From: Palsa-147 sp036513895
GTDB lineage: Bacteria; Acidobacteriota; Terriglobia; Acidiferrales; UBA7541
Assembly: GCA_036513895.1 (NCBI GenBank)
Contig: DATBYF010000107.1
Span: 48,669-112,668 of the forward strand
Direction of reading: 5' to 3'
DNA: 64,000 nt
Made by a program: the position numbers and the translations under genes
Notes under the pieces: generated by a model
Database searches by the model: none
What the model saw: the letters and a program-made list of their open reading frames with translations, nothing else
Told to the model about the DNA's origin: nothing
Part shown: in pieces, positions 9,261 through 17,024 of the stretch
Numbering within the stretch: position 1 is the stretch's first letter
Layout of the letters: every line of letters starts with the position of its first letter

Positions 9261-9290
9261 AGCGCGCCCCACGCGGACGTCACTCGAGGC

Positions 9291-9307
9291 GCGGGCGTCC
9301 TGCCCGC
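9291..9307. repeat. REP-like hairpin
   Basis: GCGGGC-GTCCT-GCCCGC hairpin in the spacer after the Hint-protein gene. It is related to the ATCCTGCC hairpins elsewhere. The rest of this 190-bp spacer is AT-rich, with repeated CAAAT/AAATT runs around 9378-9416. Confidence 0.4.
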
Positions 9308-9450
9308 AGATTTCGTGCTGGGCGGCAACGACAAAAATTGGCATATCGGTTTCGTAGGCCGACAGGCCGACCGCTATTTGCATTTCAAATGTTCAAATTT
9401 TAAATTCTCAAATTTCAGACCCAAAACTCCGCTCGCTCAGGAAATCGCAG

Positions 9451-9795
9451 ATGCAAGGCCGCACCTACTATCTAACCACCCTCGACGCCTGGCAACGCAG
9501 TGCAGCGCTATTCGCCTCATCGCACTTTGCGCACGCGGATCCGCGCGCGGACGCATCCGCGCCTCCCGGCACAATCATGATTCTCGCCTTCGTCGAAGCA
9601 GACGAAGGCGTTCACAACGCGCTCTCCGCCGATCCTGAATGGGAACCCATACCGCATCCGCTTGCCAATAAGCCCGTATCCGCGCGTGTAGCCGCGGCGC
9701 TCGCAGCCCATGGTGTCACCGCCGGCGCGCACACTTTCGACGTCGCTGAAGCCGTCTCGCGCGCTAACCCAATTCTGCGCTACCGCGTTTTCTAA
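9451..9795 (+). CDS. small phage-module protein of unknown function
   Basis: A 114-aa protein beginning MQGRTYYLTTLDAWQRS. The ATG follows AGGAAA at normal spacing. It is acidic to neutral, with an alternating hydrophobic segment (GTIMILAFVEADEGVH) and a C-terminal helix (SARVAAALAAHGV). No signal peptide or membrane helix is seen, and I do not recognise the family. It lies between the Hint tail protein and a GNAT-like gene on the same strand. A small tail-completion or chaperone protein is conceivable from its place, but that is a guess. Confidence 0.65.
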   Translation: MQGRTYYLTTLDAWQRSAALFASSHFAHADPRADASAPPGTIMILAFVEADEGVHNALSADPEWEPIPHPLANKPVSARVAAALAAHGVTAGAHTFDVAEAVSRANPILRYRVF

Positions 9796-9908
9796 CGGTT
9801 GGCTGTCGTGTGCGTGAAAAGCTCAATCTAGGGGACGCCAATCCGCCGCGGAATTACGAACCGCGCCGACGTTCTCTGCATCTGGCTCGTCACTCGTCAC
9901 TTTCTCCT

Positions 9909-10307
9909 ATGCTGATTCGCCCTTACACCGACGCCGATCTCTCCGCTCTCCGCCGCATGCACGCGGCCCAAGGTTTCAACTATGCGTTCCCAGAACTTAG
10001 CCACCCGCTTTTTCTCTCGAAGATTGTGGTGGAGGACGATGCCGGCCACGCCGTCATGGCCTCCCTCGCGCGTCTGACGTGCGAAATTTACCTGCTGATG
10101 GATCCAGCGTCAGGAACTCCACGCGATCGCTTCACTCGAATCGCCGCGCTTCAGCGTGCGGGCGAGTCAGATTTGCGCGCTCGCGGCCTCGAGGACGCGC
10201 ACGCATGGCTGCCTCCGAGCATCGCCTCGCGCTTCGGTCGCCGTATCGAGCGGCTCGGCTGGCAATGCGATGATCACTGGACACCCTACTGCCGCCGCTT
10301 CGTGTAG
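9909..10307 (+). CDS. GNAT-like acetyltransferase domain protein
   Basis: Start taken at the ATG at 9909 (MLIRPYTDADLSALRRMHAA), which is the usual beta1-alpha1 opening of GNAT N-acetyltransferases; the upstream frame is Arg-rich and not family-like. The product is 132 aa, short for the fold (about 140-170). The acetyl-CoA P-loop (R/QxxGxG/A) is not clear: the segment RAGESDLRARGL aligns only roughly. It may be a divergent virion-associated GNAT, as found in several phage late operons, or an inactive relative. It lies collinear with the small protein upstream and the Gln-rich protein downstream. Substrate unknown. Confidence 0.5.
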   Translation: MLIRPYTDADLSALRRMHAAQGFNYAFPELSHPLFLSKIVVEDDAGHAVMASLARLTCEIYLLMDPASGTPRDRFTRIAALQRAGESDLRARGLEDAHAWLPPSIASRFGRRIERLGWQCDDHWTPYCRRFV

Positions 10308-10311
10308 TCGT

Positions 10312-10330
10312 GGCAGAGCATCCTGCCCGC
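10312..10330. repeat. REP-like hairpin, degenerate
   Basis: GGCAG-AGCATC-CTGCC stem-loop directly after the GNAT-like gene stop. It shares CATCCTGCC with the hairpin at 5662. Confidence 0.35.
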
Positions 10331-10411
10331 GTCTGGTTCGTACGACGTCGGTCGGATAATTGCCGGAACGAGTCTGCGACTCTGAAGCCGCGAACGCCCG
10401 GTAGCAACTTG

Positions 10412-10443
10412 TAGACGTGGTCATAAGAGCGGCCGAATTCCTC
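10412..10443. promoter_or_regulatory. phage-module repeat with inverted repeat, copy 3
   Basis: Bases 10414-10443 match 8101-8130 at 24 of 30 positions, sharing TGGTCATAAGA, CGGCCG and TTCCTC. It lies about 90 bp upstream of the Gln-rich virion gene, which matches the placement of copy 2 before the Hint tail gene. Confidence 0.5.
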
Positions 10444-10531
10444 TTCCGCGATAGCGAGACCGTGGCGCAGTCACTCGAAATATAAAATCGTAAATCCGCA
10501 AGTCTCATATTTTCTTCCAAGGAGAATCCAC

Positions 10532-11089
10532 ATGGGTCGCGGTGCTCAGCAACAAACTCGTCAACTCACCGATCAGCAGCTCGCTCTTCAAAACCAAATG
10601 CTCGGCCAGGAAAATGAGCAGACGCAGCAAGACCGCACACTCCTGATGCCGACAATCAATTCGCTGCTCACCAACCCCGGCTACACAGCCGCGCAGCAGA
10701 ATGCGATCACTCAGGAGGGAATGGGTTCGGCGCGCACTGCCTACGATTCGCTCGCGCAATCGGCGCAGAATCAGGTGACGCGCACCAACAATTCCGCCGG
10801 CTTCGACGATCTTACCGCGCAGCTCGGCCGATCCGAAGCGCAAAATCTGGCGCAGCAAGCCCGTCAGAATCAGATCACGTTCGCCAACGATGCACAAAGC
10901 CAGCAACTTGCCGGCTTGAGCGCACTCGGCCAGACCTACGGCATCGACACCAATCTTCTCGGCAAGTCGATGAGCGTGCCCAGCCAGTTGCTAGGCGTTC
11001 GCTCGAGCGCGTCGGGAAATCCGGATTACAGCTCCTTCGGGGGCCTCTTCGGCAGTCTAGGCCTCGGGCTCGGCTCTCTATTCGGATAA
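10532..11089 (+). CDS. Gln/Asn-rich internal virion-type protein
   Basis: A 185-aa protein preceded by a strong CCAAGGAG Shine-Dalgarno. Residues 1-150 are a long amphipathic helix run very rich in Gln, Ala and Asn (QQQTRQLTDQQLALQNQ, TAYDSLAQSAQNQ). It ends in a Gly/Ser/Leu/Phe tail (GGLFGSLGLGLGSLF) that could insert in a membrane. Podovirus ejection (internal virion) proteins often have this composition, with helical bundles and a glycine-rich hydrophobic end. No enzymatic motif is visible. Its place between tail and lysis genes fits a virion component; a scaffold-like or tail-fibre chaperone role is possible. Confidence 0.55.
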   Translation: MGRGAQQQTRQLTDQQLALQNQMLGQENEQTQQDRTLLMPTINSLLTNPGYTAAQQNAITQEGMGSARTAYDSLAQSAQNQVTRTNNSAGFDDLTAQLGRSEAQNLAQQARQNQITFANDAQSQQLAGLSALGQTYGIDTNLLGKSMSVPSQLLGVRSSASGNPDYSSFGGLFGSLGLGLGSLFG

Positions 11090-11115
11090 TCGCCTCGAAT
11101 GTACAATGCACAAAT

Positions 11116-11135
11116 CTAGGACGCGGCATACGCGG
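11116..11135. repeat. spacer motif, family 2, inverted and shortened
   Basis: CTAGGACGCGGCATACGCGG corresponds to the reverse complement of 7974-7994 plus flank, with three bases missing in the loop. It occupies the 182-bp spacer before the small membrane protein gene; the rest of that spacer shows nothing definite. A weaker relative, CTAGGGGACGCC, is at 9828-9839. Confidence 0.3.
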
Positions 11136-11271
11136 TTCGTGCGTACCGATCACGTCGGGAAAACGCGCCGGTTTACTCAACAAAGCATGCGACAAGTGCC
11201 GCGACTCATTCGCTCGCAAAACTCGAATTCTCTAATCTCAAATCTGGCAATGCTACCCGAGGCTCCCACCC

Positions 11272-11526
11272 ATGGCCCGCTTCCTCGACTTCTATCATCT
11301 CGCGGCAGCGTTCGCCGCGCTTGTGCAATTCTCGTTATTCCTACGCTGGCTCTACCGCCGGATCCGAAACGATGAACTAACACGCATCTTCGTCGAGGAC
11401 ATGGCCATGAATCATCTTCCACAAATTTACGCCTTACTCGAAAAGCTATGCGAGCAGCAGGGAATTGACCGCAACGCGCTGCCCCCAATCCGCTGGGTCA
11501 GCCTCAACGGCCCCGGCCGCTCTTAG
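11272..11526 (+). CDS. small single-span membrane protein (holin-like position)
   Basis: An 84-aa protein with one N-terminal hydrophobic helix (about residues 8-28, LAAAFAALVQFSLFLRWLY), a basic stop (RRIRND) and a cytosolic helical tail. It precedes the endolysin gene, where phages often keep a holin or other lysis regulator. One span and an 84-aa length are compatible with a class III holin or antiholin, but nothing in the sequence proves pore formation. No family recognised. Confidence 0.5.
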   Translation: MARFLDFYHLAAAFAALVQFSLFLRWLYRRIRNDELTRIFVEDMAMNHLPQIYALLEKLCEQQGIDRNALPPIRWVSLNGPGRS

Positions 11527-11665
11527 AATCCAAGTCGTGAATTGCGCAGCGCCGCCATCCCGCCGGCGGGTTCGCCGTACAGGCGATGGGGTCAGGAACG
11601 CCAGCAGGACGTCGGCGGCTGCATTCATCGATCAAATCTGTCAGTTCATCGCGTCGAAGACGAGC

Positions 11666-11986
11666 TCACGCGCGAAATTCAGCTAAGACCTGGCTCTTCT
11701 TCTCCTTACAGTCGTCACTGGCTGGGGTCTGTGAAGCATCCCGCGTCCTTGCTACGTGCAAGCGCGCGAGAATCGTGTCGATAAGCCGATACGTCGTCCA
11801 CAGGGCGACGCCGGACGGAAGCCCAATCGCGAGCCCAAACGCGAGGCCAGCTCGTGCCCGCGCCGGGATCAGAATCTCAGGCCATCCCCAGAAAATCGTG
11901 CACGCCGCGATCGTCATCACCAACTCCCCCAATACGCGGAATTGGGCGCTTCTTGGTGACGAGATCGTGGCATGCACTGTCGCGTT
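11666..11986 (-). CDS. putative two-span membrane protein
   Basis: This 106-aa frame on the minus strand reads as protein: two hydrophobic segments (LGELVMTIAACTIFWGWPEI and AGLAFGLAIGLPSGVALW) and a basic C-terminus. Plus-strand frames here are Arg/Ser-rich and look non-coding. It would be transcribed away from the endolysin gene. The start is unsure: ATG 11986 or an ATG at 12019, neither with a good ribosome site. A holin-like or accessory membrane protein is possible. Without it, 11527-12054 would be a 528-bp empty stretch. Confidence 0.4.
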   Translation of the reverse strand, partial: NATVHATISSPRSAQFRVLGELVMTIAACTIFWGWPEILIPARARAGLAFGLAIGLPSGVALWTTYRLIDTILARLHVARTRDASQTPASDDCKEKKSQVLAEFRA

Positions 11987-12054
11987 CATGGGAGGCGCAG
12001 AGATTAAGCGCACCAGCATCTCGCGTCAATCCGAACTACTACGGAGTGTGTTTT

Positions 12055-12522
12055 GTGCATTCCACGTACGTACAATTGGCGATCGCCGCGGCGGCTCGCC
12101 ACCGTCTGGATCCTGCGCTCGTTTGCGCCATCGTCGAGCAGGAATCCGCGTGGGAACCTTGGGCCATCCGCTACGAGCCAGGATTTTTCGCGAAGTACGT
12201 AGCGCCCCTTTTTGCCATTTGCAAGGTTGAGCCTGCGACAAATACGGAGGCCTATTCGCGCGCCATCTCGTGGGGCTTAATGCAAGTCATGGGGCAGACA
12301 GCGCGCGAGCGCGGCTTCACCGGGAAATTTCTAAGCGAGCTATGCGATCCCTCGACCGGCCTAGACGCCGGCTGTGAACTCTTCGCGCATAAATCCGCGC
12401 TCGCCGAAGGCAAGCTCGAGCGCGCTCTCGCGCTCTGGAACGGCGGCACAAACGCGGAATATCCGGCGCAAGTTTTAGCGCGCGTCGCTAACTACAGTGC
12501 CATCATTTCGCAATCCCAGTAG
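12055..12522 (+). CDS. phage lytic transglycosylase (SLT-type endolysin)
   Basis: Start set at GTG 12055, six bases after GGAG, which gives a compact 155-aa enzyme; the open frame upstream is not family-like. It is a soluble lytic transglycosylase: ALVCAIVEQESAWEPWA holds the catalytic Glu of the ES motif, SWGLMQVMGQTA is the GLMQ motif, and ALALWNGG near the end is the usual Ala-x-Asn-x-Gly. It would cleave the MurNAc-GlcNAc bond of peptidoglycan with 1,6-anhydro formation. There is no signal peptide, so export would need a holin-type partner. It lies just upstream of a coiled-coil membrane protein, forming a probable lysis cassette. Confidence 0.75.
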   Translation: MHSTYVQLAIAAAARHRLDPALVCAIVEQESAWEPWAIRYEPGFFAKYVAPLFAICKVEPATNTEAYSRAISWGLMQVMGQTARERGFTGKFLSELCDPSTGLDAGCELFAHKSALAEGKLERALALWNGGTNAEYPAQVLARVANYSAIISQSQ

Positions 12523-12572
12523 TGACTTCGCGCGATCGGCAAACGTAGGTACGTGATTCACAGAACGATTCC

Positions 12573-13412
12573 ATGTCTCTTCGCCACATCCTCGCCGCCA
12601 TCGTCACAATCATCGCCATCCTGCTATTCGTGTATTCCTGGCTCGAATCGCGCGCGGATCGCGCTCAATTTCAAGCTACGCTCGCCACTCAACAGCAAAT
12701 AATTAACGCGGCGGAATCACGCGAACACGAGAGCGCTGCCGAGCTAAAGACCTCGCTCGATCAAATCGCCGAGCTCAAGCGTCAAATTCAGACTCCGCAG
12801 CAAATCATTAGCTCGTTGCCACAATTTCTGCCCTTACCTCAACCGATCACGCTAAGCACTGCGCCGCAACACGCACACTCGCGATCATCTCAGACGCTCG
12901 ATAATTCACCCGGCACACCACGGGAAATCGTCACCCAGAAGGGAAGTGCCGCGCTTGCCGCATCTGCACCCTCTGCCGCAACTGCGACTTCTCTGCCCGA
13001 CAGCCCCACTCCTCGCCGATCGGCAGCCGAGCTTTTGCATGCGCTTAGGTCCGATCTCTCAAAATATAAATCTCCTCGGTCCGAATCGCCGATTCCGCCG
13101 GGCGCAGCGCCTTCGCAAAACGCACAAGCGTCCACTTCGCCCGGTGGTCAGTCCGAAAACGCCGAAATCCCCGAAGCAGATCTCAAACCCCTCTATAACT
13201 TCGTTCAGGATTGTCGCGCATGTCAGGCGCAGCTCGCCGCCGCAAATGCAAATTTGAACGATGAACAAGCTCGCTCCGCCGCACTCACTCGCGAACGCGA
13301 CGCAGCCGTCACCGCCGCAATAGGCGGCAGCTTCTGGCGCCAACTAAAACGCAACACAAAATGGTTGGCGATCGGAGCCGCGATAGGCGCCGTCGTCACC
13401 CGCACACGGTAG
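12573..13412 (+). CDS. membrane-anchored coiled-coil protein (spanin-like)
   Basis: A 279-aa protein: N-terminal membrane helix (about 5-23, ILAAIVTIIAILLFVYSWL), a heptad-type helix (about 28-70), a long Pro/Ser/Ala-rich linker (about 75-195), a second Cys-containing helix (DCRACQAQLAAANANLNDEQ), and a weakly hydrophobic C-terminal segment (WLAIGAAIGAVV). An inner-membrane anchor, coiled coil and Pro-rich linker directly after an endolysin gene recalls i-spanins (Rz), although 279 aa is longer than usual and no embedded second frame with a lipobox was found. A virion or tail-associated membrane protein is the alternative. Confidence 0.5.
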   Translation: MSLRHILAAIVTIIAILLFVYSWLESRADRAQFQATLATQQQIINAAESREHESAAELKTSLDQIAELKRQIQTPQQIISSLPQFLPLPQPITLSTAPQHAHSRSSQTLDNSPGTPREIVTQKGSAALAASAPSAATATSLPDSPTPRRSAAELLHALRSDLSKYKSPRSESPIPPGAAPSQNAQASTSPGGQSENAEIPEADLKPLYNFVQDCRACQAQLAAANANLNDEQARSAALTRERDAAVTAAIGGSFWRQLKRNTKWLAIGAAIGAVVTRTR

Positions 13413-13889
13413 CCGCGACGCCACAATTCGCCCGCCCAGATTCCATCCGTATTTCTCGAACAGAGTGAGTACCCGCAAATAGATATCGCTGTGCGCTCTG
13501 AACCGAAATGCGGGGCGATCGGGCGCGTTGGCTGCGGGGAATGGATCACTCCAATCGCCACGCAGTTTGTTGTCGACACAACCAACGACCAGCGGCAGGA
13601 AATGCACCGCGTGCAGTTCCCCCCATAGAATTCGCTAGCGCTGTCCCAGCCATGATTTTGGAATACGCCCGCCAGGCACCCAGTGGCAGGGTATTCATCC
13701 GCCTTCAATTGCCACATCCCGGTTGGAGTCGAGCAGGTCCTCGATACTGCAAGGAGCGAGCCCTTGTCCCCAACCGTTAGGTCACGCCCCGGGGTGACCC
13801 GCGAAGCAAAATCCTCGCAAATCGCAGTGCCGCAAAATATATATTGACATCCGGTAATTTATATTATGTAGTCTCTTCTTGGGTAATTG
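13413..13889. other. spacer at the edge of the phage module; possible gene relic
   Basis: No confident gene. On the minus strand, two frames read like one protein if joined at a G6 tract at 13621-13626: upstream TPTGMWQLKADEYPATG, downstream WSDPFPAANAPDRPAF. On the plus strand the frame of the preceding gene is open after its stop and also reads plausibly (PQIDIAVRSEPKCGAIG). Neither has a clear start codon. The AT-rich stretch 13835-13875 marks a composition break before the host genes. No direct repeat suggesting an attachment site was recognised. Confidence 0.3.
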
Positions 13890-14762
13890 TTAGAGCTTTG
13901 TATGTAGCTCGTAATCAATGAGTTGCTCCACGGCGGAGGCATCGCCTCCAATGGCTTCGCGACCATTTACGAACACGGTAGGGGTGCTGTTGACTCCCAG
14001 CTTTTGGCCGGCGGCGAGGTCGACTTGAACGACCTCTTTTGCGGCGGGATCAGCGAGGCAGGCGCGAAAAGTGTCTCGCTGGAGTCCCGCGGCTACGGCA
14101 GCATCCGTCAACTTTTCGTACGCATTTTCAGCTGAGATGAGATCTTGCTGGTCAAAGATCGCGGCTTCCATCTTCCAGAATGCGTCGGAGGAGGTTTCAT
14201 AGGCGCAGTGGCCAGCAATTGCCGCCGTCATCGCCCAGGGATGTATCGCCTCGATCGGATAGTTCTTGAAGACGATTCGCACTTGAGGGTATTTCTGCTC
14301 GAGTGTTTTGAGGTATTCGTGCAGTTGACGGCAATGCGGGCATTCAAAGTCGCTGAACTCGACCAGAGTGATTTTTGAGTCGGAAGGGCCTTTCGACGGA
14401 GAGCCCTTCGCCGACAAATCTTTACGGACCGAGGCGAAGGGGTCTTCGCTGGTCTTATAGAGCTCGCCGCGAATGAGGTACGCGCCATCCTTGCTCGCGT
14501 ACACGACGCCCCTCTGGTCTTGGTCCTTGTATTTCACCTCGATCCCAACCTCATAGTAACCAGGAATTGTTGCGTCCTTGTACGGGCCAAGTTTGACCTG
14601 GAAATCTAGCCCCCAACTGAAGAGATTGCGCAGAAATGATTCGATGGTCGCCGAGAGATGCGCCTGGTCGGAAGAACTCGGCGCAGCGGGCGGCGTCTGG
14701 CCGCGAGCAGCAACCTCAAAATTCAGAATGACGGCGAGCGCGAGGACGATTCGGAATTTCAT
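13890..14762 (-). CDS. DsbA/BdbD-like periplasmic thiol-disulfide protein
   Basis: A 290-aa exported protein with an N-terminal signal peptide (residues 1-21). Residues 30-110 form an N-terminal alpha/beta region; residues 130-290 are a DsbA-type thioredoxin fold with active site Cys141-Pro-His-Cys144 (DFECPHC) and a cis-Pro loop (NSTPTVFVNG). CPHC with an inserted helical domain is the Thioredoxin_4/BdbD group, which oxidises or isomerises disulfides of secreted proteins. It is a monocistronic minus-strand gene just outside the phage-like module, with nadE 42 bp further up on the same strand. Whether it acts as oxidase or isomerase cannot be told from sequence. Confidence 0.85.
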   Translation of the reverse strand: MKFRIVLALAVILNFEVAARGQTPPAAPSSSDQAHLSATIESFLRNLFSWGLDFQVKLGPYKDATIPGYYEVGIEVKYKDQDQRGVVYASKDGAYLIRGELYKTSEDPFASVRKDLSAKGSPSKGPSDSKITLVEFSDFECPHCRQLHEYLKTLEQKYPQVRIVFKNYPIEAIHPWAMTAAIAGHCAYETSSDAFWKMEAAIFDQQDLISAENAYEKLTDAAVAAGLQRDTFRACLADPAAKEVVQVDLAAGQKLGVNSTPTVFVNGREAIGGDASAVEQLIDYELHTKL

Positions 14763-14804
14763 GGAAATATTTCTCCTAAAGATCCTAAGAGGCTGAGAAG
14801 AATC

Positions 14805-16442
14805 TCACGACACGAAACGATTGGCGAGCGGGAATCGCCGCCCAACGCTAAACGCCTTGGACGTAATCTTGAGGCCCGGAGCTGCTTGATTTCGTTTGTA
14901 TTCGTTCTGGTCTACTCGCCGAGTAATGCTGCGGACGAGTTCAATCGAGTATCCGAAATCGCTGGCGATTTCCTCCGGATCCTTCATGTCCTCGACGTAT
15001 GCTTTCAATATCCTGTCCAGAACATCGTAGGGCGGCAGCGTGTCGGAATCGCGCTGATTGGGACGAAGCTCGGCGGACGGGGGTTTTGTCAGCGTTTCGA
15101 CAGGGATGACTTCCCTTTCGCGATTTCGCAATCTAGCGAGCTCGTACACCATCGTCTTCGGTACATCGGAAATTACCGCGAGGCCGCCAGCCATGTCGCC
15201 ATAGAGTGTGCAATATCCGACGGCAATCTCCGATTTATTGCCCGTGCTCAGTACAAGCGAGCCGAATTTATTTGATAACGCCATAAGCAGATTGCCGCGA
15301 ATTCGTGCCTGAATATTTTCTTCGGTCGCGTTCACAGGGATGCCACTAAACACAGGATCGAGGACTTGTAGATACTCGTCGAACACGCCCGTAATCGGGA
15401 GCACTATGAATTTTATGCCAAGATTTTCGGCAATCTTTCGCGCGTCGCGCAGGCTGCCCTCCGAAGAAAAAGGCCCAGGCATCCCGACGCCGAGCACATT
15501 CTCGGCGCCGACGGCATCTACGGCGACGGCAACGACCAGCGCAGAATCGACACCGCCGCTTAACCCCACGACCACTTTTGAAAATCCGCATTTGCGAACG
15601 TAGTCACGCGTACCGCAAACCAACGCCTTGTATGCGGCTTCTAGCTCATCAGACGTTTCATGGCGGATATCGCCGGCAAGCGTCTCCGTATCGAACAACA
15701 CGAGATCATCCTGGAAAGAATGCGCGCGCGCGACAATCGTTCCGTCGGGCGCGATCGCCACACTCGAGCCATCGAAAACGAGACTATCGTTACCACCGAC
15801 CTGATTGACGTAAACAACCGGCACATGGTGCTGGCGAGCGAGGGCGCGCAGCATATCGAGGCGTAGACCGCGCTTGTCGATTGTGAACGGGGAAGCGGAA
15901 ATATTCAGCAGGAGGCTACTTCCCTGCCCGACAAGCTCTGCCACCGGATCGCGTTCGTAGAGCCGCTGCGCCCAGAAATTTTTATCATTCCATCCGTCTT
16001 CGCAAATGGTGATACCCAGCTGCTCAGCGCCGAGGCGAATTACCGATTGCGAGTGTGCTGGCTGAAAGTATCGCGACTCGTCGAAGACGTCGTAGGTGGG
16101 TAAGAGCATCTTGCGCTGCTCGAAGATGATGCGGCCGTCGGCGATCAGAGCTGCTGTATTGGCGACGGGCTTGCCTGTATTGTCTTGCGCCTTGCCAACG
16201 TATCCCACGATGCTGGGCATCGGGATACATTTGGCAAGCTTGTCGAGTTGGGTGTGGTTTCGTTCTACAAAAGCGGGGCGTTCGAGGAGATCCTGCGGCG
16301 GATATCCGCAGACGCATAGCTCCGAGAACACTGCAAGATCTGCCCCGCGGGACTTGGCCTCGCGCGCAATTTCCAGTATACGCGCCGAATTGCCGTCGAA
16401 ATCACCTACGGTAGGATTGAACTGGGCAAGGGCAATTTTCAT
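14805..16442 (-). CDS. nadE: glutamine-dependent NAD+ synthetase
   Basis: A 545-aa two-domain enzyme. Residues 1-250 are a nitrilase-type glutaminase with the Glu41-Lys111-Cys147 triad (FSELCVCGYPP, RKMLLPTYDVFDE, GITICEDGW); residues 270-545 are the NAD synthetase domain with the ATP PP-loop LSGGVDSA at 294-301 and STGNKSEIAVGY. It amidates deamido-NAD using glutamine-derived ammonia, the last step of NAD biosynthesis. The length matches bacterial two-domain NadE. The ATG directly opens the conserved MKIALAQFNPTVGD. All catalytic residues are present. Confidence 0.95.
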   Translation of the reverse strand: MKIALAQFNPTVGDFDGNSARILEIAREAKSRGADLAVFSELCVCGYPPQDLLERPAFVERNHTQLDKLAKCIPMPSIVGYVGKAQDNTGKPVANTAALIADGRIIFEQRKMLLPTYDVFDESRYFQPAHSQSVIRLGAEQLGITICEDGWNDKNFWAQRLYERDPVAELVGQGSSLLLNISASPFTIDKRGLRLDMLRALARQHHVPVVYVNQVGGNDSLVFDGSSVAIAPDGTIVARAHSFQDDLVLFDTETLAGDIRHETSDELEAAYKALVCGTRDYVRKCGFSKVVVGLSGGVDSALVVAVAVDAVGAENVLGVGMPGPFSSEGSLRDARKIAENLGIKFIVLPITGVFDEYLQVLDPVFSGIPVNATEENIQARIRGNLLMALSNKFGSLVLSTGNKSEIAVGYCTLYGDMAGGLAVISDVPKTMVYELARLRNREREVIPVETLTKPPSAELRPNQRDSDTLPPYDVLDRILKAYVEDMKDPEEIASDFGYSIELVRSITRRVDQNEYKRNQAAPGLKITSKAFSVGRRFPLANRFVS

Positions 16443-16535
16443 TACGTAAGTAGAATACGGTGCTACCGCGCCTATATCAAATTACAGCCTTGCGGCGAGC
16501 CTACGCGGTCACGGGAGCTCTCGCTGCAGCCAGAC

Positions 16536-16573
16536 GCAAAACGGGCTCCTGGGTAGATAACCGCCAGGAGCCC
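16536..16573 (-). terminator. rho-independent terminator after the Fe-S carrier gene
   Basis: GGGCTCCTGG (16543-16552) and CCAGGAGCCC (16564-16573) form a perfect 10-bp stem with an 11-base loop. In the minus direction the stem is followed by GTTTTG. It sits 26 bp beyond the stop of the A-type carrier gene. Confidence 0.7.
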
Positions 16574-16599
16574 GGCAATCTGGCGCGGGAGTGCTCCAA

Positions 16600-16926
16600 T
16601 TAGACGCTAAAGGAGCTGCCGCAGCCGCAGGTGCTCTTCACGTTCGGATTGTTGAACTTGAAGCCCGAGCCTTCGATGGATTCGATGTAATCGATCGAAA
16701 TACCGTCGAGGTACATCTCGGACATTTGATCCACAAGAACCTTCAGGCCGTCGAATTCGTACACGTTGTCGTTGTTCTCGTTGACCTGATTCTCGAAGGC
16801 CATGTGATAACTGAAACCCGAACAGCCGCCGCCGACTACAGCCACGCGCAGACCCGTCGGAACCGGATTCTGCTGCACCAGTATTTCCTTTACCTTCTCG
16901 ACTGCTACCGGCGTTAGTTGAACCAT
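16600..16926 (-). CDS. erpA: A-type iron-sulfur carrier protein
   Basis: A 108-aa HesB/IscA-family protein with the three invariant cysteines: Cys35 in GGGCSGFSY, and Cys100 and Cys102 in STCGCGSSFSV. These bind and hand on Fe-S clusters to apo-enzymes. The C-terminal CGCGSSF and lack of a fused Nfu domain fit ErpA/IscA; ErpA is the likelier name for a stand-alone gene, since isc or suf genes are not adjacent. The ATG follows GGAGG nine bases upstream, and an extended -10 promoter lies about 55 bp before it. Cluster-requiring proteins encoded nearby (Rieske protein, ferredoxins) are possible clients by inference. Confidence 0.85.
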   Translation of the reverse strand: MVQLTPVAVEKVKEILVQQNPVPTGLRVAVVGGGCSGFSYHMAFENQVNENNDNVYEFDGLKVLVDQMSEMYLDGISIDYIESIEGSGFKFNNPNVKSTCGCGSSFSV

Positions 16927-16980
16927 GCTTGGTATCCTCCAATAATCGGAGCCAGGCGCAAGCCTAACTCGTCAACACCC

Positions 16981-16989
16981 ATTATACCA
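16981..16989 (-). promoter_or_regulatory. extended -10 promoter for the A-type carrier gene
   Basis: On the minus strand TGGTATAAT gives a perfect -10 hexamer with the TGn extension. The -35 region is poor, which is normal for extended -10 promoters. The predicted start leaves a leader of about 50 bases before the ATG at 16926. Confidence 0.55.
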
Positions 16990-17024
16990 GATCGCCAAAA
17001 TATTGTGGGCCATCGGTAGCAGCC

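Noticed and set aside
9315..9638. Plus-strand frame overlapping the 114-aa phage-module protein
   Set aside because: Its sequence is Arg/His/Ser-rich, without a ribosome site, and the alternative frame starting at 9451 has both a ribosome site and normal composition.
13844..13875. TTGACA with TATTAT-like sequence on the plus strand
   Set aside because: Spacing is 10-15 bases only and the downstream gene is on the opposite strand.
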